A stretch of DNA of 64,000 nucleotides from Paenibacillus assamensis DSM 18201. Lineage in GTDB: Bacteria > Bacillota > Bacilli > Paenibacillales > Paenibacillaceae. The stretch is taken from positions 310,001 through 374,000 of the forward strand of contig NZ_AULU01000006.1 of the NCBI RefSeq assembly GCF_000422445.1, read 5' to 3'. Positions 34,312 through 41,638 of this stretch are shown piece by piece (position 1 is the first letter of the stretch; each line of letters begins with the position of its first letter). The translations under genes were made by a program, and so were the position numbers. The notes beneath the pieces were generated by a model. The model worked only from the letters and a program-made list of their open reading frames with translations. It was not told the origin of the DNA and did not search any database.

Positions 34312-35153
34312 ACGATATGAGAGCGAAATTAAAACTGGAGCTAAAACGAATCGAGAAGGAGCAATATCAGCTTCGAGAAGGAGAAAGAATTCAAAATTTC
34401 ATTCCACTGATGTTGAAGTACATTGGGGATCCTGATTCTGAGTTGCGGGATAATTTAATTTATCCGACATTTTATATGTGGATTCAGGAGGGAAATAAGC
34501 TTTCAGAAGAGGAATTACGCAGTTTGTTAGCATTACTGCTTAATAATGAGCATTTGTTCAATGGGATTGGAAGCCAGAACGATCAATCCGTGTTTACAAG
34601 GACATTTACGGCTCTAGCTATCGTACTGATCGTACGTCGCCATAGACAACAGCCATTTCTAGATCTCGCTGAATTTCAGCATCTCAAAAAAGAGCTGCTT
34701 CGGTATTACGCAGAAGAGAAGGATCTTCGTGGGTACTTAGATGAAGGAGGCTGGGCTCACAGTGCTGCTCATGGTGCAGATATGTTTGTTGAGCTCGTGC
34801 AGTGTTCGGAAAGCGATGCAACGGTACAACGAGAAGTGCTTTCCGCAATTCAAGAGGTGTTGTATAACGGTATTCATATCTTTAACGAAGAAGAGGATGA
34901 GCGCATTACTAACATCATAGATGTTATGATTGAAACAGAACGATTGCCCCTAGCGGAAATCGTTGAGTGGATAAGCAATTTGGCGCAATGTGCCGACAGA
35001 CCTAGAAGTCGTGAACAAGTAATTGCGCGAGTTAATAGTAAAAATGTGTTGCGTTGTCTCTATTTTAGAAGAGTTCAAGAAGGGCGTAGTGAAGCTCTAC
35101 TTACTGCCATTACAACAGCGGAGAATAAGGTAAATAGATTTGCCATAAGTTAA
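34308..35153 (+). CDS. DUF2785 protein
   Basis: 281 residues with a GTG start overlapping the hydrolase stop. The helical repeat-like protein carries the DUF2785 core GYLDEGGWAHSAAHGADMFVELVQC near residues 143-168. The role is unknown; the two His in WAHSAAHGAD may bind metal. No signal peptide. Operon with the hydrolase suggests a linked function. Confidence 0.8.
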   Translation: MNDMRAKLKLELKRIEKEQYQLREGERIQNFIPLMLKYIGDPDSELRDNLIYPTFYMWIQEGNKLSEEELRSLLALLLNNEHLFNGIGSQNDQSVFTRTFTALAIVLIVRRHRQQPFLDLAEFQHLKKELLRYYAEEKDLRGYLDEGGWAHSAAHGADMFVELVQCSESDATVQREVLSAIQEVLYNGIHIFNEEEDERITNIIDVMIETERLPLAEIVEWISNLAQCADRPRSREQVIARVNSKNVLRCLYFRRVQEGRSEALLTAITTAENKVNRFAIS

Positions 35154-35197
35154 GATGTAATCAATCGATTGGATTCATGTGAAATGATAAGGTAACA

Positions 35198-35227
35198 ACG
35201 TCCCTCAAAGCAGCGGGGCGTTTTTTT
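35198..35227 (+). terminator. Terminator after the hydrolase-DUF2785 operon
   Basis: AACGTCC pairs with GGGGCGTT, followed by seven T. Confidence 0.75.
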
Positions 35228-35237
35228 ATAGGTTATA

Positions 35238-35265
35238 TGTTAACGGAAAAAATATTATGTAAACT
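35238..35265. other. Second dif-like element
   Basis: TTATGTAAACT at 35255-35265 equals the recalled XerD arm of B. subtilis dif at all 11 bases. With centre AAAATA the left arm is TGTTAACGGAA, only a partial match. It is likely a fortuitous or half site. Confidence 0.25.
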
Positions 35266-35297
35266 TAATGACATTAGTCCTTTGTCTACACATAATG

Positions 35298-35442
35298 TAC
35301 ACAAGCGCGTTGTACGATCAAGAACGTTAAAGAGATATTGAGCCTAACTCCATTCAAGAACAGCTTAGATGAGCAGAGTGTTAAAGATATGATCTGGCTT
35401 GTCGAGGGAGGCCTTCTGCACTTGGAAGTTGACCTAAGATAG
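35298..35442 (+). pseudogene. Possible gene remnant in the gap before the DUF418 gene
   Basis: One frame reads a coherent helical peptide (KNVKEILSLTPFKNSLDEQS, then VKDMIWLVEGGLLHLEVDLR) to a stop at 35440-35442, with no start codon and no ribosome site. It may be the C-terminal remnant of a TetR-like regulator. The rest of the 35154-35482 gap has no gene. Confidence 0.25.
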
Positions 35443-35482
35443 CCTGACATAATAGATTGAGATAAACAGGAGGAGTGGAGTT

Positions 35483-36640
35483 ATGCAGCGAATTCTATTA
35501 CTTGACATCTTGAGAGGATTCGCCATCATTGGAACGTTAGGAACGAATATTTGGATATTTGCTTCGGTAGGTGAAATTGATTTCATTACGGGGCAAGCAG
35601 GAGTGCCATTCTGGGCTAGTGCAGAGGCGATGGTACAGTCGTTATTTACGCTGTTCGTGAATGGAAAATTTCTAGGGATGCTGACGATTTTGTTCGGTGT
35701 CGGGTTAGAAATTAAGCGACGCCAAGCAGAGCGGCAGCTTCGGCCATGGCCAGGCATTTATATTTGGAGCTCGTTTCTGCTGTTTTTAGATGGTCTCATT
35801 CATTTTATTCTCGTCATGGAATATGACGTATTGATGAGTTATGCGGTCACTGCTATCATTGTCGCTTATATTGTTAAGCGGAGTACAAAAGCAATCAAAT
35901 GGGCGATGATCATTGCTGGGAGTATTCATGTTGCGTTTATGATCATGTTGACAATGGCTATGTCTAGTGGGGATGCCACGATGGGGGCGATGGATACAGC
36001 TGTATATACGACTGGAAGCTGGTGGGATCAAGTATTGTTCCGCCTTGAACATTTCCTCATTTTCCGTGCTGAAGCGATATTCATCATTCCTATGAACATC
36101 CTTCTTTTCTTAACAGGTGTCATGCTCATGCGTTCAGGTGCATTCGCTGCCGATGAAAAGGGTAAAGCCATTCGCCGTAAAATGCTCATCTGGGGTATTG
36201 GTGTAGGCGGACCGCTGCATCTGCTAGTTATAGCGAGTCCCGAATTGTTCGCCATGTCCCAGCGTTATTTGTTTGCACCGCTGCTCGCACTTGGCTATAT
36301 GGCGCTTATTGCGAAGCTAATGGAGAAGCGAGAGGAGAATTGGCTGGCTGCTCGCGTTGAGAAGGTCGGTAAAATGGCGTTAAGCTGTTACATTATGCAA
36401 AATATTCTTGCTTCGATTATTTTCTACGGTTGGGGATTAAACTTACATGGGTTCGCCAAAGCACATTTTGCATGGTTCCCTGTTGCCATGTGGCTGCTTA
36501 TTGTAGTGATCTTAATGATGTTCTCCCATGTATGGCTGCGCTACTTCAAGCTAGGTCCATTTGAATGGGTGTGGAAGCAGATGACGTCGCTTACAGTTAA
36601 ACCAAAACCAATAGCACCAACGAACAATAAGCATATGTAA
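35483..36640 (+). CDS. DUF418-family membrane protein (YeiB-like)
   Basis: 385 residues, about ten membrane helices. It opens MQRILLLDILRGFAIIGTLGTN, the DxLRGFAxxG start shared by DUF418 and acyltransferase-like membrane proteins. The C-terminal DUF418 part runs from ~residue 230 to FKLGPFEWVWKQMT, and the FGPxEWxW-type motif (LGPFEWVW) is present. The family may be a transporter or membrane acyltransferase relative; no reaction is established. GGAGGAGTGG precedes the ATG. Confidence 0.82.
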   Translation: MQRILLLDILRGFAIIGTLGTNIWIFASVGEIDFITGQAGVPFWASAEAMVQSLFTLFVNGKFLGMLTILFGVGLEIKRRQAERQLRPWPGIYIWSSFLLFLDGLIHFILVMEYDVLMSYAVTAIIVAYIVKRSTKAIKWAMIIAGSIHVAFMIMLTMAMSSGDATMGAMDTAVYTTGSWWDQVLFRLEHFLIFRAEAIFIIPMNILLFLTGVMLMRSGAFAADEKGKAIRRKMLIWGIGVGGPLHLLVIASPELFAMSQRYLFAPLLALGYMALIAKLMEKREENWLAARVEKVGKMALSCYIMQNILASIIFYGWGLNLHGFAKAHFAWFPVAMWLLIVVILMMFSHVWLRYFKLGPFEWVWKQMTSLTVKPKPIAPTNNKHM

Positions 36641-36649
36641 AATGTGTAG

Positions 36650-36696
36650 GACTGCATCGTATCAAGAATTATATCTTGAACGTTAGCAGTCTTTTT
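36650..36696 (+). terminator. Terminator after the DUF418 gene
   Basis: GACTGC (36650-36655) pairs with GCAGTC (36686-36691), with inner ATCAAGA/TCTTGA, followed by TTTTT. Confidence 0.75.
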
Positions 36697-36825
36697 CTTG
36701 CACCTATCTCGATGAGCAAGCTCCTCCTTTTGCATTTGGCTGTAAAATTAGGTAGATTAAATAGGAGAAGTCTTATGATCATCCGTATCAAAGGACCGAA
36801 CATCAGGAATGAGGAGCATGTCATC

Positions 36826-37935
36826 ATGTTTAAAGATCGTAAGACATTGTATTATATCGGGCTGTTTATCATTTTTCTTTTGTTATATAAGGTGATTGAT
36901 AACGCAGAGCATGTATGGGCATGGTTTCAAACGATACTTTCATTGCTCACGCCATTCTTTATTGCGTTTTTTATTGCCTACTTGCTAAGGCCACTCATTA
37001 ATTGGCTGGAACGTACTGTATTGGCTAAGCTTCGTTTCCAACGCATGTACAGCATGTTAATTGTGTACGCTGTCGTGTTAGGGACAATCGTGCTGGGTTT
37101 GACCATCGTTATTCCTACTGTGATTGGCAGCATTACAAGTTTAGTACAAGCGTTGCCTACGTTTCTTATTGATATGGACAAGTGGATGAGGACTAATGTG
37201 TTTGAAATGGATTGGTTTATCCAATCTGGTATCGGTAAAGAGGTAGAGGCCTATTTAAAAACGAAAACGACTAAGATCGGACAACTTATACAGAGCAATC
37301 TGAATATGCTCGTGAGTGGAATTGTTTCGTTCTCTTCTGTCTTGTTGAATTTGGTCATTGGGCTGATTGTATCTGCCTATTTGCTCGTAGACAAGGAGAA
37401 GTTTGCAGCTGGTTCGCAGAAACTTCTGCATGGCTTTATGAGTGATAAGCGCGCGAAAAGTGTTATTGAATATACGAAAAGCGTGGATCGCGTGTTCTCA
37501 CAGTATTTTGTCGGATTAATACTGGATGCATTAGTTATTGGAACGATTGTATTTATCGGTCTGTTTTTAATGGGAACGCCGTTTGCATTGCTGATCGCTC
37601 TGATCGTAATGATAACCAACGTCATTCCGTACGTTGGTCCATTCGTTGGCATGCTGGCTTCTGGCTTTATATTGTTGATGGTGGATCCGTCCAAGGCAAT
37701 ATGGGCGACGTTGTTTATATTTGCGGTTCAACAAATGGATGCTTATTATATAAATCCGAAGATTATGGGCGGAAAAGTAGGCGTCGGCCCATTATGGATC
37801 ATTTTGGCGGTATTTGTTGGAGGGGGATTATTCGGCATCTTGGGCATGTTCGTAGCTGTACCAGCTATTGCCGTTATTATTACTTCAATTAACTCCTATG
37901 TCGATCGTCAAATTGCCTCGAAGTTAGAGCCATAG
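36826..37935 (+). CDS. AI-2E/PerM-family membrane transporter
   Basis: 369 residues from the ATG at 36826 (GAGGAG nine bases upstream); an in-frame ATG at 36775 behind AGGAGAAG would add 17 residues and is also possible. Seven or eight membrane segments with the family end LWIILAVFVGGGLFGILGMFVAVPAIAVI and the middle NVIPYVGPFVGM. E. coli members (TqsA, PerM) are linked to AI-2 export; in Firmicutes relatives include Na+/H+ antiporters. Substrate unknown. Confidence 0.85.
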   Translation: MFKDRKTLYYIGLFIIFLLLYKVIDNAEHVWAWFQTILSLLTPFFIAFFIAYLLRPLINWLERTVLAKLRFQRMYSMLIVYAVVLGTIVLGLTIVIPTVIGSITSLVQALPTFLIDMDKWMRTNVFEMDWFIQSGIGKEVEAYLKTKTTKIGQLIQSNLNMLVSGIVSFSSVLLNLVIGLIVSAYLLVDKEKFAAGSQKLLHGFMSDKRAKSVIEYTKSVDRVFSQYFVGLILDALVIGTIVFIGLFLMGTPFALLIALIVMITNVIPYVGPFVGMLASGFILLMVDPSKAIWATLFIFAVQQMDAYYINPKIMGGKVGVGPLWIILAVFVGGGLFGILGMFVAVPAIAVIITSINSYVDRQIASKLEP

Positions 37936-37953
37936 CTTCCATGATTAAAGCAA

Positions 37954-37994
37954 AGCGTTCATTCAGCAAGAAATAGGCTGGATGGACGCTTTTT
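37954..37994 (+). terminator. Terminator after the AI-2E transporter gene
   Basis: AGCGTTCATTCAGC (37954-37967) pairs, with G-T pairs, with GCTGGATGGACGCT (37977-37990), followed by TTTT. Confidence 0.75.
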
Positions 37995-38121
37995 ATATTG
38001 TCTTCATCCGTTGCAGGAGATCGATAACCTGAATTATGGTGTGAAAGGAAGGGTGATGGTATAATAGTTTCGTCCTAGAAAATAGGATATAATATCATAA
38101 ATATACATAAGGAGTGACGAA

Positions 38122-38292
38122 ATGTATCTCACACAATGTCCAGCATGTGGTCATAGCGTATCGAGTCAGGCAGAATCTTGCCCGAGCTGCGGTCAACCTT
38201 TACAAGCAAAAACAACAAATGGAGGAGGAATTACTTTTTGGGGCGTAGTAGGAGCCGTCATTCTCGCTATTATAATCATGTCATTCGAATAA
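38122..38292 (+). CDS. Small zinc-ribbon membrane-tethered protein
   Basis: 56 residues with AAGGAGTGACG before the ATG. Residues 6-23 form a zinc ribbon: CPACGHSVSSQAESCPSCG, i.e. C-x2-C-x10-C-x2-C. Residues ~34-53 are one membrane helix (ITFWGVVGAVILAIIIM). Such zinc-ribbon-plus-helix mini-proteins occur widely in Firmicutes with no assigned function. The stop falls at the beginning of the next frame, so the two are probably coupled. Confidence 0.75.
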   Translation: MYLTQCPACGHSVSSQAESCPSCGQPLQAKTTNGGGITFWGVVGAVILAIIIMSFE

Positions 38293-38681
38293 ATGTTGCT
38301 ATTGGGATAATAGCCATTTTATTATATATCGTTAATAATCAAGTTATGAAGCCAAGCTGGAATGTTTATTTCTTGCATAGCCATTTTAATGATGTGATGG
38401 GTGGTCTCCTTATCGTTGCATTTACGAATTTGGCTAGTGCTATAGGTGGGCAGGCTCGCCTGAGCTTGTACAGTGTTTGGCGAATTGTAAGCTTTACGCT
38501 TGTGGTAGGTTTGTTCTGGGAATATGTAACGCCATTATACCATCAGGGTGTTTCGGATCCATGGGATGTTATCGCCTATATGAGTGGAGGGGTCATATAC
38601 TGGGCGCTCGCTCGTATTTGTTTTAAGAGAATAACGAAGCGATTCAGCACAACCAACACGCATGCCCATGTCCAACAATAA
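38283..38681 (+). CDS. Membrane protein of unknown function, start unclear
   Basis: The coding frame is clear from about 38290 (INVAIGIIAILLYIVNNQVM) to the stop, with three or four hydrophobic segments and conserved-looking motifs HSHFNDVMGG and GLFWEYVTPLYHQGVSDPWDVIAYMSGG. No ATG/GTG/TTG is found near the start: the first ATG is at 38346, inside the first helix and without a ribosome site. Either an ATT start (38283) coupled to the zinc-ribbon gene or a frameshift joining the two frames is needed. Function unknown; it somewhat resembles VanZ-like proteins in size and Trp-Glu motifs. Confidence 0.55.
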   Translation: MRINVAIGIIAILLYIVNNQVMKPSWNVYFLHSHFNDVMGGLLIVAFTNLASAIGGQARLSLYSVWRIVSFTLVVGLFWEYVTPLYHQGVSDPWDVIAYMSGGVIYWALARICFKRITKRFSTTNTHAHVQQ

Positions 38682-38815
38682 GGACTTACGCATGCGTGTT
38701 TTGTTGTTCTAGAAATGATGTACAGAATGATAAAGAGATGAGCTATCAGTAACTCTACTTAATATGATACGCTGAAAGATATCGCTCGAGACTGACTGCG
38801 AAAGGAGAACGAACG

Positions 38816-39766
38816 ATGAAAATACTTACGACCATTCGTTTAAAAGAAGAGCTAATAGAGGTGTTGTTATCTCGTTACCCAGACATTAACATTCATACCT
38901 GCCGTTCGTTACTGGATGTTACGGAAGAGCAGTTGCAAATGACGGAAGTGCTTATTAGCTATTCTACTGGCCTATCAGAAGAGCTTTTGAGCAAAATGCC
39001 AAACTTAACATGGATTCAAGTATTTAGCTCAGGCGTAGATGCGCTGCCGTTATCGACAATAGCCAATCGAAATATTACGGTGACTAATGCGCGCGGCGCT
39101 CATAAAGTGCCGATGGCTGAGTTTGCATTTGGACTTATGCTGCAAGAAGCCAAACAGCTCATAACGCTGCATGAGCAGCAACAGCGCAATGAATGGAATA
39201 GCAAGATTCGTTTTGAAGAATTGGAGGGAAAGACAGTCTGCTTGTTCGGTACCGGAGCTATCGGACAAGAGATAGCGGCACGATGCAAGGTGTTTGGAAT
39301 GAAGACAGTGGGTATTAATCACTCAGGAAAACAAAGGGAGCATTTTGATCGCATTTATCGATTTGATGCAGAAGAACTTCCATTAAATGAAGCGGATTAT
39401 ATGATTCTTATTGCTCCAGCAACACGAGAAACCGAAAATTGGTTGGATGCTGCTAAGCTGCGACAGCTCAAACAAGAAGCGGTGCTCTTGAATTTAGGCA
39501 GAGGAGAGCTTGTCGTAGAACAAGATCTTATACATGCTTTGCAACAAAAGCAGTTCAAGCGTGCGTATTTAGACGTATTCCATGTGGAGCCATTACCCAA
39601 GAATTCGCCTTTGTGGCAGTTGGACAATTGTGTCATTACTCCACATGTGTCTGCGATATCGAGTCGTTACAATGATCGCTGTACCGCTATTTTTACAGAG
39701 AATGTTAGCCGTCATATGTCAGGAGAGTCACTTATAAATGAAGTAAACTTAGAAGCAGGTTATTAA
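38816..39766 (+). CDS. D-2-hydroxyacid dehydrogenase
   Basis: 316 residues. The NAD-binding Rossmann motif GTGAIGQEIA lies near residue 143. The catalytic Arg is in LGRGELVV, Glu in VFHVEPLP and His in ITPHVSAIS, in that order, as in D-isomer-specific 2-hydroxyacid dehydrogenases. It reduces 2-keto acids such as glyoxylate or hydroxypyruvate with NAD(P)H; the exact substrate is not clear. GAAAGGAG precedes the ATG. Monocistronic with a strong terminator. Confidence 0.9.
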   Translation: MKILTTIRLKEELIEVLLSRYPDINIHTCRSLLDVTEEQLQMTEVLISYSTGLSEELLSKMPNLTWIQVFSSGVDALPLSTIANRNITVTNARGAHKVPMAEFAFGLMLQEAKQLITLHEQQQRNEWNSKIRFEELEGKTVCLFGTGAIGQEIAARCKVFGMKTVGINHSGKQREHFDRIYRFDAEELPLNEADYMILIAPATRETENWLDAAKLRQLKQEAVLLNLGRGELVVEQDLIHALQQKQFKRAYLDVFHVEPLPKNSPLWQLDNCVITPHVSAISSRYNDRCTAIFTENVSRHMSGESLINEVNLEAGY

Positions 39767-39806
39767 GTTCATTTAATACAATTTCAATAACATAAATACC
39801 GGATGT

Positions 39807-39857
39807 AATAAGAGTGTCACTACGTCATAAATATGACAAAAGACACTCTTATTTTTT
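39807..39857 (+). terminator. Terminator after the hydroxyacid dehydrogenase gene
   Basis: AATAAGAGTGTC (39807-39818) pairs with GACACTCTTATT (39842-39853), followed by TTTT. Confidence 0.85.
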
Positions 39858-39988
39858 ATCTTTATGTAACCAATAAAAAGGAATTCCTTGGTAAAGTAGT
39901 TAATCGAGAAGACAAATCATACCAGGCACCGATCAAAATGCGATGAAGCAATATACGAATCAAGCAAGAATGAGGAGGAGTGAAAGAG

Positions 39989-41476
39989 ATGAAACAAGGA
40001 TGGGGACGTAACATGTTAATGTTAACATTAACATTGACCCTGATCGTACCGCTGCTAGCAGCATGTACGAAGAAAGAAGAAGTAGTGCCACCAGGACAAG
40101 AAAGGATTTTACGTATCGGTTTTCAATCAGACTTTGCAAATGATACTACGATTAGGCAGCAATATATTGATGCGTTTGAAATGACGAATCCGAACGTCCG
40201 TATTGAGCTCGTTCCTTCTATAAACTATGAGGAGCAAAGATTTGAGCCATATGATCCTAAGAAAAAAGCACCAGATGTTAAAGCAACTTGGAATAAACTA
40301 TTAGAAGGTGCTAATGCGGTTGATGTTGTCATTGTTAAATCTAACGGCTTCCGACAGCTTGCTGCTGATGGAAAATTAGCGAAGCTGGATGAACGGATCG
40401 TGCAGGATAAATTCGACACATCTGATATCGTACCTGTAGTCTATGATGCTCTTAAAGAGCTAGGAGATGGAAACGTATATGGCTTGGCACCTACGTTCAG
40501 TTCCAGCGTATTGCTCTACAATAAGAAACTGTTCCAAGATGCGGGTGTAGAGTTTCCTAAGGACGGTATGACTTGGGACGAAGTGTTTACATTAGCAGCG
40601 CGCGTAAGTAAAGGTGAGGGAGCAGATCGTAAATACGGATTTTCCTTCTCCCCTTACAATAGTAGTCATTATGCTGATATTAAAAGGGCCTACATTACTC
40701 CGCTTCAACTACAAGTGTTTGATAGTAAAGCAGATAAAATGCTAGTAAACTCAGATAAGTGGTTACAAGTGTGGGAAAGTATTTCGAAGCTATACAAAGA
40801 TAAAATTGTACCAGGGCAAGAAATATGGAATTCGGATAACCCACAGACCAATGAGGGCCCGTTCTCGCATGATTTGTTTATGTCTGGAAGATTGGCGATG
40901 ACAGTTTCGGATATGAACTATATTAATAGTGAAACGATTCGGGCTATGCAAAATGCAAGTAAAATTAAAAACTTCAAGCCATTCGAATGGGATGTCGTGA
41001 CGATTCCATTTCATGCTGAGGCACCTCAAGTAAGCGGGCTAGTCGATCTAACGGACATCTTTGCCATCAACGCTAAAGCACCGAATGCAGGAGATGCTTG
41101 GGATTTTGTCCGCTATGTGAATGGAGACAATTGGGCGAAAGTTCGCAGCCGCAGCAGTAGCTATGATATGGTAACACGAAAAGCTCATCTCAAGCCGGCT
41201 GCAGGAGAGAGCTTCAATATTGCCGCGTTCTTTAGTGGGAAATTTATTATACCTGCAGAGCAAAAATTAAGTGATTTGTATCGTAATAAACAGGACTTAT
41301 ACCTTGTTGACTACCTGGGCGATGAAAAGTTCCTTGAAGTGATTACTAACAAGAAATCAACACAAAGCGCGTTGGCAGAGTGGGAAACCAAGGGAAATGA
41401 AATGCTGTCAAAAATTAAAAATGGTGTGTCTATTATGGATGAAGGCAAGTATGGTGTGGAGGGGCCAGGGCATTAA
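39989..41476 (+). CDS. Extracellular solute-binding lipoprotein (family 1, sugar type), orphan
   Basis: 495 residues from the ATG at 39989 (GGAGGAG nine bases upstream; a GTG at 39980 is too close). The lipoprotein signal ends LLAACTKK. The body is of the sugar-binding family 1: RIGFQSDFANDTT, DVVIVKSNGFRQLAADGKLAKLDE, YGLAPTFSSSVLLYNKKLFQDAG. The permeases and ATPase usually beside it are absent, so it is an orphan receptor. The next gene is a minus-strand GH92 mannosidase, so glycan-derived sugars are possible ligands, but that is only neighbourhood inference. Confidence 0.85.
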   Translation: MKQGWGRNMLMLTLTLTLIVPLLAACTKKEEVVPPGQERILRIGFQSDFANDTTIRQQYIDAFEMTNPNVRIELVPSINYEEQRFEPYDPKKKAPDVKATWNKLLEGANAVDVVIVKSNGFRQLAADGKLAKLDERIVQDKFDTSDIVPVVYDALKELGDGNVYGLAPTFSSSVLLYNKKLFQDAGVEFPKDGMTWDEVFTLAARVSKGEGADRKYGFSFSPYNSSHYADIKRAYITPLQLQVFDSKADKMLVNSDKWLQVWESISKLYKDKIVPGQEIWNSDNPQTNEGPFSHDLFMSGRLAMTVSDMNYINSETIRAMQNASKIKNFKPFEWDVVTIPFHAEAPQVSGLVDLTDIFAINAKAPNAGDAWDFVRYVNGDNWAKVRSRSSSYDMVTRKAHLKPAAGESFNIAAFFSGKFIIPAEQKLSDLYRNKQDLYLVDYLGDEKFLEVITNKKSTQSALAEWETKGNEMLSKIKNGVSIMDEGKYGVEGPGH

Positions 41477-41528
41477 CCCAAACCACATTAGGTCTGGATC
41501 TAACAGTTGAAATAGTAGCGAGTGAGAT

Positions 41529-41579
41529 AGGAGGCTGTTTCTGGAGTAGAAGATGCTACTTCTGAGGCAGTCTCTTTTT
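41529..41579 (+). terminator. Terminator after the solute-binding protein gene
   Basis: GAGGCTG pairs with CAGTCTC allowing one bulge, with inner AGTAG/CTACT, followed by TTTTT. Confidence 0.6.
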
Positions 41580-41597
41580 CGTTTATAGTGATGATAA

Positions 41598-41622
41598 AGC
41601 CCTTGTCATATCGACAAGGGCT
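41598..41622 (-). terminator. Terminator of the GH92 gene
   Basis: AGCCCTTGTC (41598-41607) pairs with GACAAGGGCT (41613-41622), just after the GH92 stop on the minus strand. Confidence 0.75.
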
Positions 41623-41638
41623 CATTATTTTTATAAGA

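Noticed and set aside
38178-38282. Early TTG start for the membrane protein after the zinc ribbon
   Set aside because: It would overlap nearly all of the zinc-ribbon gene in another frame and give an improbable Arg-rich N-terminus.
39989-41476. Family 1 solute-binding protein as part of the metallophore system
   Set aside because: It belongs to the sugar-binding family, is 3.8 kb away, and is separated by GH92 and AraC genes and terminators.
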